Assembly (NCBI GenBank): GCA_947632355.1
Contig: CANROY010000018.1
Location: 1 to 18,728, forward strand
Direction of reading: 5' to 3'
Length of the DNA: 18,728 nucleotides
Source: an uncultured Bacilli bacterium
GTDB lineage: Bacteria; Bacillota_I; Bacilli_A; RF39; UBA660
The translations under genes and the position numbers were made by a program. The notes below the pieces were generated by a model. It made no database searches. It was given only the letters and a program-made list of their open reading frames with translations, and was not told the DNA's origin. Each line of letters starts with the position of its first letter. Position 1 is the stretch's first letter. Shown here piece by piece: positions 1 to 7,554 of this stretch.

Positions 1-120
1 TATTATCACATTATCGGTTCCTGAAATTTTGATGGCAAATTGGAATAACTGTCACATTTCTATTATAATTGCACAATTTAGATGAAATATATATTTATTA
101 AATAAAATTGATTATAATAA

Positions 121-143
121 TATAGAAAACTGAAACTGTCAGT
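121..143 (-). terminator. weak terminator-like hairpin after the first surface-protein gene
   Basis: On the minus strand a 5-bp stem (ACTGA/TCAGT, loop of 5) is followed by TTTTCTATATT, just past the stop at 159. The stem is short and AT-rich, so the call is weak. Positions 1-120 are AT-rich and show no gene or other signal. Confidence 0.28.
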
Positions 144-158
144 AAATTTTCTTTTTTA

Positions 159-2154
159 TTATGGTGCTAAGACAATACGGTAAGATATATTCTCAGCTTC
201 AGAGTAAACACTTCCATAGTCTCTTATAAAAGCAAATATACCAGCGTATTGGTCCGAAATGGCTCCTCCACGAATTAGAAATGGATAACCTTGAGTATCT
301 GGAAAATAGCTCATATTACCATACCAAGAACTTTGACCTATACCATTACCACCAAAAAACGGTCCTAATTCACTAGTAGCATCCCCTAAAATTCCACAAT
401 CAGGTATCCATGTATAAGTTCCTTTATAAAGATCATAATATTTAGAGTTTTTAGGAAAATTATCTTCATTAAATCCACTTGGGTGCTCTTCATTTGTATA
501 CATTAACTTTCCACTTTCATCTATAGTTATATTCATCATTCGCTCCCATGATCCTGCAGCCATATCATAAATTCCACTAATATTTCCTGTAGTACTTGCA
601 TTAAAAGAATTATTAAAATAAGAAACATCAGATTCAGAACGACCCGTTAAAAAGAAATCCGATTTATTACGAGATACCTCTATACATTTTTCTTTCGTAC
701 AAGTACCATATAAGGAATGAGATAAATAAGCAACTGCTCCCCATTCTGTATTCTTCATCATATGACTATCTAAGTCTCTTTGATAATTATAACTAGCATT
801 ATACATATTTGCCGCGTTTATATATCTCCAACTGTATACATTTGGCTTGATGATTATCTTTGAGAGATTATCTGTATTTTGTTCTGCACCTTCCTTATTC
901 CAACTCTCTGTTATTTCAATAGTATTAGAATCATCAATATTTTGATTATACCCAGTTTCAAATTTTCCTACCCATAAGCCATTTACTCCAAATGAGATGA
1001 AAGCTAGATGCGTCACCCAATCTCCCACAGAACAATTACCACTATCTTTTGAAACTTTAGGTGTAGTACATTCTCCTTTTATTTCATCCTTTGTATCTTC
1101 TATATCAAAATTAATTTCTATCATTCGAGATTTTTCTAATACATCATTATCAGATGACATTATTTCGTATTTTCCTAAATCAAACAATTTATATTTAAAT
1201 TTTGGTATCCATACAAAATAACTTTCTATGGCTTCTTCAGGAATTTCTTCACCATCTTTGTATTCTTTTGTATTATCTACTAGTATGACTGCATTCGCCC
1301 ATTTCTTCTCTTCATAGTTGTACCATTCTTCTTTGGTATTCGCTTTTGTTACTTTTCCTGCTTCATCTATGATAACAGGTATTAGTTTATCTGTTGTTGT
1401 TGGTTCTTCTGCTAAAGTATTACTCGTTAACATTACTTCCTGTTTACTACTTGACTCTAGTACTGGGTCTGCTCCATGTAAGATTGGTTCTGTATACTCT
1501 GCTAGATTGTTCATGTTTCCTTCTACTACTATCTTACTTATAAAACTTTTATTTGTTGCATCATCTTCTAATGTTACATGTTCATCCATCCATAGTTTTA
1601 TGGAATAATTTCTTGTTTCATTTTCTCCTAATGTTCCATTGATTAAATCTTTTGCTTCTTCTACTTTGTATCCTTCTACTTCTGTTTGTTTTGTACTTGT
1701 TGGATATTCACTTAAAATTTGTTTTTGTCCATTATTTACTTCTATCGCTACATATTCACTATTTAATATTTCCTCTTGATTCTTTTTTAGTTTTTCTAGT
1801 TTTATTGTATAATTTGTCTTTGTTTTACAATTATTTTTTATAGTAAATGTATACGGTGTTAATTCTTTTGCTTCTTCATCCGTTAATGGATAGGCTTTTT
1901 CTAAACTAATTTCATTTGTTTCATCTTCTATCGTTATATTTAAGCAATCGCTTTCTATTTGATTAATTCCGTTTTGGATTGCTGTTGTTGTCCACCATGC
2001 ATAACTTGTTCCTACCATTATACAAATGGTAAACACTATTCCTGTTATTAAATACTTTTTCTTTTTTCTGTCTGGGTGTCCTTTTCTACTTTCTAATATA
2101 CCCCCCCCCCAGACGGCTATTGCTGGTTGGGAGGTTATCTTCGAATTTCTTCAT
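159..2154 (-). CDS. phase-variable surface protein with C-type-lectin/FGE-like C-terminus (frame interrupted by a 10-G run)
   Basis: This is a large secreted or membrane-anchored protein, paralogous to the gene at 2262-4190. The long open frame (159-2036) has only a GTG at 2036 with no ribosome site. A proper start lies at 2154: ATG preceded by GAGGAGG at good spacing, reading MKKFEDNLPTSNSRL and then a G10 tract (2101-2110). With 10 G the frame closes after 22 residues at TAG (2086-2088). With 9 or 12 G it continues as Gly-Gly-Gly into a basic segment (RKKKKYL), a hydrophobic helix ending GTSYA, and the rest of the protein. The middle is beta-rich and shares blocks such as ADPVLESSSKQEVMLTSNTL with the paralog. 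The C-terminus (HMMKNTEWGAVAYLSHSLYG, VYDMAAGSW, ILGDATSELGPF, RGG, final YRIVLAP) looks like a C-type-lectin/FGE fold. It is probably an adhesin or ligand-binding protein; the ligand is unknown. A homopolymer sequencing error is the main alternative to phase variation. Confidence 0.72.
2101..2110 (-). repeat. G10 homopolymer (candidate phase-variation tract)
   Basis: Ten consecutive C on the plus strand are G10 in the coding sense of the downstream surface-protein gene. The run sits 44 nt after an ATG with a strong ribosome site. The downstream frame is joined only when the tract length is a multiple of 3. The surrounding DNA is very AT-rich, so a 10-nt G run is striking. Slipped-strand mispairing at such tracts is the established basis of ON/OFF switching in contingency genes. 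Confidence 0.75.
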
Positions 2155-2182
2155 TTCTTTTTTCCTCCTCTATTATAGTTTT

Positions 2183-2211
2183 ATTGTACTATGAGTATTA
2201 CTTTTTTGCAA
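2183..2211 (-). promoter_or_regulatory. sigma-A-like promoter of the phase-variable gene
   Basis: Minus strand TTGCAA (2206-2211), 17-nt spacer, TACAAT (2183-2188). A second -10-like TATAAT lies at 2172-2177. GAGGAGG follows shortly before the ATG at 2154. This independently supports 2154, rather than the GTG at 2036, as the intended start. Confidence 0.55.
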
Positions 2212-2215
2212 GACA

Positions 2216-2247
2216 AGAAAAAAGAAATCAATTTTTCATGACTTCTT
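2216..2247 (-). terminator. intrinsic terminator of the upstream surface-protein gene
   Basis: Minus strand AAGAAGTCA, loop TGAAAAAT, TGATTTCTT (9 bp with one G-U pair), followed by TTTT. It lies 14 nt past the stop at 2262 and separates the two paralogs into independent transcription units. Confidence 0.6.
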
Positions 2248-2261
2248 TAATATTTCAATCG

Positions 2262-4190
2262 TTATGGTGTAAGAACAATACGGAAAGTGCTGCTTCCATC
2301 TGCCACACCTTTACCCGGATTAAATTCGAATATTCCAGACCCAGTACCATATAAATAACCTCCACCACGATTAAACCAAGGTGAAGAAAGATAAACAAAA
2401 AGCGATTCATCCCCATACCAAGAACCAATCTTTTCAGAACCTTCTGTACTAAATGGTCCTAACTCTCCAGTTGCATCACCAAGTATTCTCCTATTCCAAT
2501 GCTCAGCATTAGTTTCATAATAATTATAAACATCGTAATATTTAGAACTATTATTTACATCGTTAAAAGGGAAAGTTGCTGTACTAAATCCGCTTTGACC
2601 AAATGTAAAATCAATGTTATTGAGTCCTTTCATTACTCCCATTACATATTCCCAAGATCCCCCATTCATATCATAAACACCACTATAATTTCTAGTTGTA
2701 CTTGCTACTTTACTATCTGGATTTGTATAATTTATCGTATTATTTCCGTCTTGTGTTGGTTGTTTATTTTCATAACCATTATAAGCATTGTATCCAGTTG
2801 TAGGTTCTTCTGTTGCAGCATAGCCTGTTACATATCCACTATTATTATTGATTCTTATTTCAGTACATTTTTTACTATCACAAGATCCATATATAGAGTG
2901 AGATAAGTAAGCTGCTGCTCCCCACTCTGTATTCTTCATCATATGGCTATCTAATTTTCTTAGATAGTTATAACTCGTATCAAATGCATCTTTAACCGTA
3001 ATATTTCTCCAACTATACACATTTGGCTTTATTTGAACTTTAGTATTACCTGCATTATGAGTTTCAAACTTTCCTACCCACATGCCTTTGCTATCAGGAA
3101 AGGCTAAGAAAGCTGGATGCGTCATCCATTCCCCTACATCACAATTGCCACTATCTCCAGATACACCTGGTGTTGTACATTCTCCTTGATTTTCATCAAT
3201 AGTATCTGTTGTTCCAAAGTCAATTTCAATTGCATGTGATTTTTCTTCATAGGGTTCACTTAATAAGCCAATATATGTTTCACCTAAATCCCATAATTTA
3301 TATCTATATTTCGGTATCCACACAAAGTAACTTTCGATTTCTTCTTCTGGAATAGTTTCTCCATCTTTGTATTCTTTTGTATTATTTGCAAGTATGACTG
3401 CATTTGCCCATTTCTTTTCTTCATAGTTGTACCATTCTTCTTTAAGATTTGCTTTGGTTACTGTTCCTTCATCATCTATGACAACTGGTATTAGTTTATC
3501 CGTTGTTGTTGGTTCTTCTGCTAAAGTATTACTTGTTAACATTACTTCCTGTTTACTACTTGACTCTAATACAGGGTCTGCTCCATGAAGGATGGGTTCT
3601 GTATAGTCTGCTACATTATTCATTCCACCATCTATTACAATTTTACTTCTAAATATTTTATTCATAACATCTTCTTCAGCTGTTACATGTTCATCCATCC
3701 ATAGTTTTAATTGATAGTTTCTTGTTTCATTTCCTTTTATTGTTCCTTTTATCAATTCTCTTGCTTCTATAGATTTAGCATCAGTATCTTTATAGGTTGA
3801 TGTGCCTTGTGGATAATCGCTTAAGATTTGTTTTTGAGCGTTATTAAATTCTATAGCAATATTACTACTATCTAATGTTTGTTCATTATTCTTTTGTAAT
3901 TTTTCTAATTTCACGGTATAATTAACACTTGTATTGCAATTATTTTTTATCATAAATGTATAAGGTGTTAGTTTTTCAGCCTCCTCATCGGTTAAAGGAA
4001 ACGCATTAGTTAAATTGATTTCGTTTTCGGAATTCTCTATTGTAAGACTTAAACAGTCACTTTGAATTTCATTTACTCCACTTTGTATTGCTGTTGTTGA
4101 CCACAAAGCGTAACTTGTTCCTACCATTAAAAGTAAAACTAGTATTATCCCTAAAACAATTAAAAATTTCCTTTTCTTATTTTTTTCCAT
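2262..4190 (-). CDS. large surface protein with N-terminal anchor and C-type-lectin/FGE-like C-terminus
   Basis: The start is placed at ATG 4190 (MEKNKKRKFL), preceded by AGAAAGGTG, rather than at the GTG further upstream. It has 642 residues. The N-terminus is basic, then has a hydrophobic helix (about residues 8-23) ending MVGTSYALW, which can act as a signal peptide or anchor. A beta-rich domain follows, containing a PLTDEEAEKLTPYTFMIKNN block and a conserved Cys. The middle block ADPVLESSSKQEVMLTSNTL is shared with the paralog at 159-2154. The region around residues 270-430 contains YFVWIPKYRYKLWDLG, WVGKFET and KPNVYSWRN. The C-terminus (HMMKNTEWGAAAYLSHSIYG, GVYDMNGGSWEYVMG, RILGDATGELGPF, WFNRGGG, TFRIVLTP) resembles the C-type-lectin/FGE fold used in variable ligand-binding proteins. 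It has no homopolymer tract and its frame is intact. A role in surface recognition is likely; the ligand is unknown. Confidence 0.75.
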   Translation of the reverse strand: MEKNKKRKFLIVLGIILVLLLMVGTSYALWSTTAIQSGVNEIQSDCLSLTIENSENEINLTNAFPLTDEEAEKLTPYTFMIKNNCNTSVNYTVKLEKLQKNNEQTLDSSNIAIEFNNAQKQILSDYPQGTSTYKDTDAKSIEARELIKGTIKGNETRNYQLKLWMDEHVTAEEDVMNKIFRSKIVIDGGMNNVADYTEPILHGADPVLESSSKQEVMLTSNTLAEEPTTTDKLIPVVIDDEGTVTKANLKEEWYNYEEKKWANAVILANNTKEYKDGETIPEEEIESYFVWIPKYRYKLWDLGETYIGLLSEPYEEKSHAIEIDFGTTDTIDENQGECTTPGVSGDSGNCDVGEWMTHPAFLAFPDSKGMWVGKFETHNAGNTKVQIKPNVYSWRNITVKDAFDTSYNYLRKLDSHMMKNTEWGAAAYLSHSIYGSCDSKKCTEIRINNNSGYVTGYAATEEPTTGYNAYNGYENKQPTQDGNNTINYTNPDSKVASTTRNYSGVYDMNGGSWEYVMGVMKGLNNIDFTFGQSGFSTATFPFNDVNNSSKYYDVYNYYETNAEHWNRRILGDATGELGPFSTEGSEKIGSWYGDESLFVYLSSPWFNRGGGYLYGTGSGIFEFNPGKGVADGSSTFRIVLTP

Positions 4191-4233
4191 AACAATAACC
4201 CACACCTTTCTTGCTATCCTATTATTTATATCT

Positions 4234-4263
4234 ATTATACAAAATAGCGATAGCGTAATGCAA
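4234..4263 (-). promoter_or_regulatory. sigma-A-like promoter of the intact surface-protein gene
   Basis: Minus strand TTGCAT (4258-4263), 18-nt spacer, TATAAT (4234-4239), about 45 nt upstream of the ATG at 4190. It lies in the divergent gap shared with the small plus-strand gene at 4317, for which I see no convincing -35. Confidence 0.6.
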
Positions 4264-4316
4264 GCACAAATCTTATAAAAAATAGTATATTATTAAAGTA
4301 GCCAAGGAGAAAAAAT

Positions 4317-4499
4317 ATGAATAAGGAAGTTATTTTTGTCAGAATTGATGAAGATTTAAAGAAAAAAATAGATAATATTGCTCTAGAAGAGCAAAGAAGT
4401 CTAAACAATCTAGTCGTTTGGGTTCTAACAAAATTTATTGCTACTTATGAAAAAGAACATAAAGAAGAACTAGAAACAAAGGATAGTCAAGCTGCGTAG
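4317..4499 (+). CDS. small ribbon-helix-helix (Arc/CopG-like) protein
   Basis: A 60-residue protein starts at ATG with AAGGAG 7 nt upstream. The N-terminal strand VIFVRIDEDL, helix KKKIDNIALEEQ, turn RSLNNLV and helix VWVLTKFIATYEKE match the ribbon-helix-helix pattern. The family binds DNA as a dimer through the strand, so a small repressor or the antitoxin of an absent toxin are both possible. The C-terminal tail is acidic and lysine-rich. The gene is divergent from the surface protein at 2262-4190, which makes that promoter region a candidate target (inference). Its last 13 bases overlap, convergently, the end of the sigma-factor gene. Confidence 0.7.
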   Translation: MNKEVIFVRIDEDLKKKIDNIALEEQRSLNNLVVWVLTKFIATYEKEHKEELETKDSQAA

Positions 4500-5137
4500 T
4501 ATTCACGCATTTTGTCTATTCCTTTTTTTTCGTATCTTGAGACCATGACTTGGGTCTTTTTTAATTTTCGGGCCACTTCACTTTGGGTCATATCTTCTAT
4601 ATAGCGATATTTTATAATTTCTCTTTCTTCTTCACTTAATTGATTTAAACCTTCTTCTATAGTTAAATAATCATCTATAGACATCGTTTCACTTGTAGGA
4701 ATGGTTTCGTATAAACTTCGATCTTCTTCTGTATGGTTATCTAAACTACTTACCATAACAGATCCTGCTAGAATAGCTTGTTCTAGTTCATATACATCCA
4801 TTTCTAAAAATAAAGCTAGTTCTTCATTGGTAGGAATCTTACCCCACTTTTGGGCTAGCGTATAACGGCTCGTTTCAATCGATTTATAAAGACGCAAATA
4901 ATCACTACTTACTTTAATTTGTTTTTGCATAGCCAGTTTATACATTTCTCCAAAAATAGATTTAAAGGCATAACTCGAAAATTTAGCATTACTATTTTGT
5001 TGATAGTTTTTAATGGCTTTTAATATACCCAACACTCCTGCTTGATATAAGTCTTCTCTTTCTATACCATAAAAACTTTGATGAGCAATTTTATAAATTA
5101 ATCCTTTATTTTCTTCAATAATTTGTTCAGTAGTCAT
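4487..5137 (-). CDS. RNA polymerase sigma factor, SigB/SigF/SigG-like (sigma-70 group 3)
   Basis: This 216-residue sigma factor has region 2 (about residues 8-70: EDLYQAGVLGILKAIKNY, then FSSYAFKSIFGEMYK), region 3 (about 85-145) and region 4 (about 165-210: LSEEEREIIKYRYIEDMTQS, then a helix-turn-helix EVARKLKKTQVMVSRYEK). Size and layout fit the stress and sporulation sigma factors SigB, SigF and SigG rather than the ECF type. ATG 5137 has AAAGGAG 8 nt upstream, 12 nt after the stop of the STAS gene, so the two are co-transcribed. In SigF and SigB systems an anti-sigma kinase gene normally sits between antagonist and sigma factor; here it is missing. Which regulon it drives cannot be told from sequence. 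Confidence 0.88.
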   Translation of the reverse strand: MTTEQIIEENKGLIYKIAHQSFYGIEREDLYQAGVLGILKAIKNYQQNSNAKFSSYAFKSIFGEMYKLAMQKQIKVSSDYLRLYKSIETSRYTLAQKWGKIPTNEELALFLEMDVYELEQAILAGSVMVSSLDNHTEEDRSLYETIPTSETMSIDDYLTIEEGLNQLSEEEREIIKYRYIEDMTQSEVARKLKKTQVMVSRYEKKGIDKMREYYAA

Positions 5138-5149
5138 TTTTATTCTCCT

Positions 5150-5482
5150 TTACACTTCAATTAATTTTAAGGCTAAGAGTTCGTTTTCAATTTCCTTAAT
5201 ATGAATTCTTTTTAAATCTTCCTTTAAAAAATCTCCTACTTCACAAGCGTATATTTTTCCTTTATTGGTACGAATAGCACATTTGGTATTTAAAAGGGCA
5301 TTTACACCAGATTCATCAATAGAATCTAGTTCATATAAATTGAAAACTAAGTATTTAATTTTATGTTTTAAAAGCACAGGAACTAAGTAATTATTAATTT
5401 CATAGGTTTTCTTTTTGGTTAAATTTCCTTTCAAGCGTACAAATAAAATACCTTTATTGTATTCTAAGTCCATTTGAAACAT
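5150..5482 (-). CDS. STAS-domain anti-sigma factor antagonist (SpoIIAA/RsbV-like)
   Basis: A 110-residue single STAS domain. The signature DSIDESGVNALL contains the Ser-Gly pair (Ser58, Gly59) that in SpoIIAA is the serine phosphorylated by the anti-sigma kinase; Glu57 replaces the usual Ser or Thr before it. The start ATG has AGGTGA just upstream. It is the first gene of a two-gene unit with the sigma factor at 4487-5137. Established role of the family: the dephosphorylated form binds the anti-sigma kinase and frees the sigma factor. No such kinase is encoded in this window, so its partner must lie elsewhere or the circuit is simplified. Confidence 0.85.
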   Translation of the reverse strand: MFQMDLEYNKGILFVRLKGNLTKKKTYEINNYLVPVLLKHKIKYLVFNLYELDSIDESGVNALLNTKCAIRTNKGKIYACEVGDFLKEDLKRIHIKEIENELLALKLIEV

Positions 5483-5525
5483 TTTTTATCACCTGCTATA
5501 TGAATATAGTAAATTTTTAAAACTT

Positions 5526-5553
5526 TTTAAACAGTTTCGACAAAGGATGTCAA
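5526..5553 (-). promoter_or_regulatory. possible promoter of the STAS-sigma unit
   Basis: A perfect TTGACA (5548-5553, minus strand) is followed after 16 nt by TTTAAA (5526-5531), a poor -10. GTTTAA at the same place resembles a SigB-type -35, but no matching -10 is clear. Autoregulation is possible but unproven. Confidence 0.35.
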
Positions 5554-5559
5554 AAGTTT

Positions 5560-6075
5560 TTATTTTATAAAACCGTTTTGAACCATTTTCGTGTCATTCA
5601 CAACAATAAAAGCATTTGCATCAAATCGCTTAATTAAAGCAATTAACTTTTTTACATTTTTAGAATTGACTTGAAAATAAAGCATATCTCTTTCATTACC
5701 TTCATAGTCATCTTTTAAATCAATTACGGAAAACTTATAACCGTGTTTATGAACCGTATTTAAAAGTCCTTTAAAATCTTTTTCAACGACTACTTGGACT
5801 CCTACAATTCCATTAATAAAATGACTAGCAAAAAACGTACCAAAAAAAGTTCCTGTTGCAAACCCTAGAGAATACGAAATAGGAATCAATATACTTTTTA
5901 CAGGAGTAATCAAGGCTTCACGAGCGACCAAAAACCAAATAAAAACTTCCAAAAAAGCAAGGGTAGCTAAAACAATTGGTTTTCCTTTATGCATAAGCAT
6001 TCCCCGAATTGTACCAATCGTTACATCTAGAATACGTGCAAAAAAAATCTTTATACATAAAAAAAATAATTCCAT
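5560..6075 (-). CDS. UPF0316 / DUF2179 membrane protein (YebE-like)
   Basis: The start is placed at ATG 6075 (MELFFLCIKIFF), which has AGGTGAT 5 nt upstream. A longer in-frame start would add 19 residues and lacks a ribosome site. At 171 residues it matches the family size. Hydrophobic segments lie near residues 3-20, 35-52 and 60-85, with the conserved stretch DVTIGTIRGMLMHKGKPIVL between the first two. The C-terminal half is the soluble DUF2179 domain (VQVVVEKDFKGLLNTVHKHG, then DANAFIVVNDTKMVQNGF). In related proteins this domain is thought to sense a ligand; the function is not established. It lies 34 nt downstream of the zinc-ribbon gene and is probably co-transcribed with it. Confidence 0.82.
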   Translation of the reverse strand: MELFFLCIKIFFARILDVTIGTIRGMLMHKGKPIVLATLAFLEVFIWFLVAREALITPVKSILIPISYSLGFATGTFFGTFFASHFINGIVGVQVVVEKDFKGLLNTVHKHGYKFSVIDLKDDYEGNERDMLYFQVNSKNVKKLIALIKRFDANAFIVVNDTKMVQNGFIK

Positions 6076-6109
6076 AGTATCACCTATAGAATTAGTGTTT
6101 CCGAAAAAC

Positions 6110-6379
6110 TTAAAAATAAACAAGAATTGCAAGTAAAATCAAAAGAACAACAACACCTAGAAGGAACAAAATTCCTTTAAACGATTTCTTTTCTTCTTCC
6201 CTTTTTTGATAAAGCATACCCTTATGACCATACTTTTCACTTAACATTTCTCTTGTTGGTGTATTCATTTTCTCTTTTTCTTTTTGGCTCTTTATTTGTT
6301 CTAAACTCATCATTGTTCCACACTCCGTACAAATATAACCACTTGTAGGAAGTAAAGCTCCACAACGTTTACAATACAT
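6110..6379 (-). CDS. zinc-ribbon protein with C-terminal membrane helix
   Basis: The start is placed at ATG 6379 (MYCKRCG), preceded by GGTGA; upstream in-frame ATGs lack this. The 89-residue protein opens with a zinc ribbon of two CxxC pairs (CKRC and CTEC, about residues 3-21), has a charged linker rich in Lys and Glu, and ends in one hydrophobic helix (about residues 68-88, ILFLLGVVVLLILLAILVYF). This layout is common in small Gram-positive membrane proteins of unknown role. The helix would leave the ribbon in the cytoplasm. It precedes the UPF0316 gene in the same direction. Confidence 0.75.
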   Translation of the reverse strand: MYCKRCGALLPTSGYICTECGTMMSLEQIKSQKEKEKMNTPTREMLSEKYGHKGMLYQKREEEKKSFKGILFLLGVVVLLILLAILVYF

Positions 6380-6395
6380 ATTCTTCACCAATTTC

Positions 6396-6424
6396 ATTTT
6401 ATATAGAATTCGATTAAATAGCAA
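6396..6424 (-). promoter_or_regulatory. possible promoter of the zinc-ribbon/UPF0316 unit
   Basis: Minus strand TTGCTA (6419-6424), 17-nt spacer, TAAAAT (6396-6401). The -10 is only about 16 nt from the start codon, which would give a very short leader, so the call is tentative. Confidence 0.38.
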
Positions 6425-6577
6425 CTTTTTTGTTTTAAAAGTAAAAAACTTTCTACTTCTTTTTTACACGTTCTATATAAAACACAAAAATGGTTTTTAG
6501 ACACAAAAAAATTATTTTCTCACCTCCTATATGGTAGAATTGTTGATGCACCGGCTTTTGAAAAAGGGGATGAATGT

Positions 6578-7309
6578 ATGATTAATTTTATACTTTACGA
6601 AGAAAAGACTGAATGGCAAGAGTATTATAAAAAAGTAATCAACAATATCTTTCTAACAAGAAAAGAAAAATATAAAATCTTAGTTTTTTCCAAATATTCG
6701 AATGATGTAAAAGAAAGAATCCATACCTTAATTGGTAAAAATATCTATCTTTTAAGTATGGATGCTCTTCCACTAACAGGTTTGGATTTAGCAAAAAAAA
6801 TACGCCATAAAGGCGATTGGAAAAGTCCCATTATTTTAACAACTTTAGAAGAAGAAAAACGAAAAAAAGGTTTTACAAGTAAAGTTTTAGCCATCGATGT
6901 TTTACAAAAAGAAAAAAATATGAAATCTTCTCTTAAAAAAGCCTTACTGATTGCCTTACAAATTCAAGACCGTTATAAATCTTTTAATTTTATGTATAAT
7001 CATATTCTATATCAAATTCCTTATCACGATATATTATACTTTGAAAAAGATTTAAATCATAACTATACTTCCATTATTACCAAAACCAATATTTATAAAA
7101 TAAAAGAAAGCATTACCAAAATAGAAAACCAAGTGAGTAATTCTCCCTATTTTTTTAAAACCCATCAAAGTTGTATTGTGAACATTCGAAATATTAAAAA
7201 AGTAGATTTTCAAGAACACATCATTTATTTTAAAAATCAAGAAATTGATTTACTTTCTCGAAATAAGAAAAAAGCTTTAAAAGAAGTATTAACAACGACT
7301 ATCGATTAA
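6578..7309 (+). CDS. LytTR-family DNA-binding regulator with degenerate receiver (AgrA/ComE-like)
   Basis: This 243-residue protein starts at ATG with AAAGGGGATG upstream. Residues 1-125 have the layout of a response-regulator receiver (acidic pair E8-E9, LDLAKKIR), but the usual phospho-acceptor context YxLDI reads YLLSM, placing Ser60 where Asp is expected; Asp62 lies two residues on. Residues 140-240 form a LytTR domain (YQIPYHDILYFEKD, YKIKESITKIENQ, FFKTHQSCIVNIRNIKKVDF). LytTR proteins bind promoter repeats and control surface, bacteriocin or competence functions. No sensor histidine kinase is adjacent. It stands alone on the plus strand, divergent from the zinc-ribbon gene. Phosphorylation-independent or atypical control is inferred. 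Confidence 0.87.
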   Translation: MINFILYEEKTEWQEYYKKVINNIFLTRKEKYKILVFSKYSNDVKERIHTLIGKNIYLLSMDALPLTGLDLAKKIRHKGDWKSPIILTTLEEEKRKKGFTSKVLAIDVLQKEKNMKSSLKKALLIALQIQDRYKSFNFMYNHILYQIPYHDILYFEKDLNHNYTSIITKTNIYKIKESITKIENQVSNSPYFFKTHQSCIVNIRNIKKVDFQEHIIYFKNQEIDLLSRNKKKALKEVLTTTID

Positions 7310-7407
7310 ACCAATTCTCCCCATTTCTAAACAAAATATCTTTTAAAAAAACAAAGAAAGAAGTATTTATGATAAAGTACTACAGGAAGTGAGGTGTAAA
7401 AGGAATC

Positions 7408-7530
7408 TTGAGAAGTAGAGAGGAATGGTTCCTAGAGGAAAAAAGAAAGGATTTTCTTTTTTATACGGATAAAAACATTTATGTACATAAATTCAAAAAA
7501 AGAAAAGAAAAAATAGAACAATACGTTTAA
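7408..7530 (+). CDS. probable 40-residue basic small protein
   Basis: An ORF of 40 codons starts at TTG with AAGGA close by and GAGGTG about 11 nt upstream. It reads MRSREEWFLEEKRKDFLFYT and then DKNIYVHKFKKRKEKIEQYV. It is highly charged, with no signal or membrane segment. Its stop lies within the loop of a strong terminator, as is typical of a real last gene in a transcript. It follows the LytTR gene by about 100 nt on the same strand. It is not recognisable as a known family. A chance ORF in purine-rich DNA cannot be excluded. Confidence 0.38.
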   Translation: MRSREEWFLEEKRKDFLFYTDKNIYVHKFKKRKEKIEQYV

Positions 7531-7554
7531 AGTTTATTGTTCTATTTATTTTTT
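7507..7554. terminator. bidirectional intrinsic terminator
   Basis: AATAGAACAAT (7512-7522) and ATTGTTCTATT (7536-7546) form an 11-bp perfect stem with a 13-nt loop. A T-rich tail follows on the plus strand and an A-rich flank precedes it, giving a T tail on the minus strand as well. It ends the LytTR/small-protein unit and the converging phosphoketolase gene. Confidence 0.8.

Noticed and set aside
159..2036. GTG at 2036 as the true start of the first surface protein
   Set aside because: No ribosome site, and it falls inside the hydrophobic anchor; the ATG at 2154 has strong signals but is frameshifted by the G run.
2499..2906. Plus-strand 135-codon frame
   Set aside because: Antisense to the well-supported surface-protein gene; Ile/Ser-rich composition is typical of a shadow frame.
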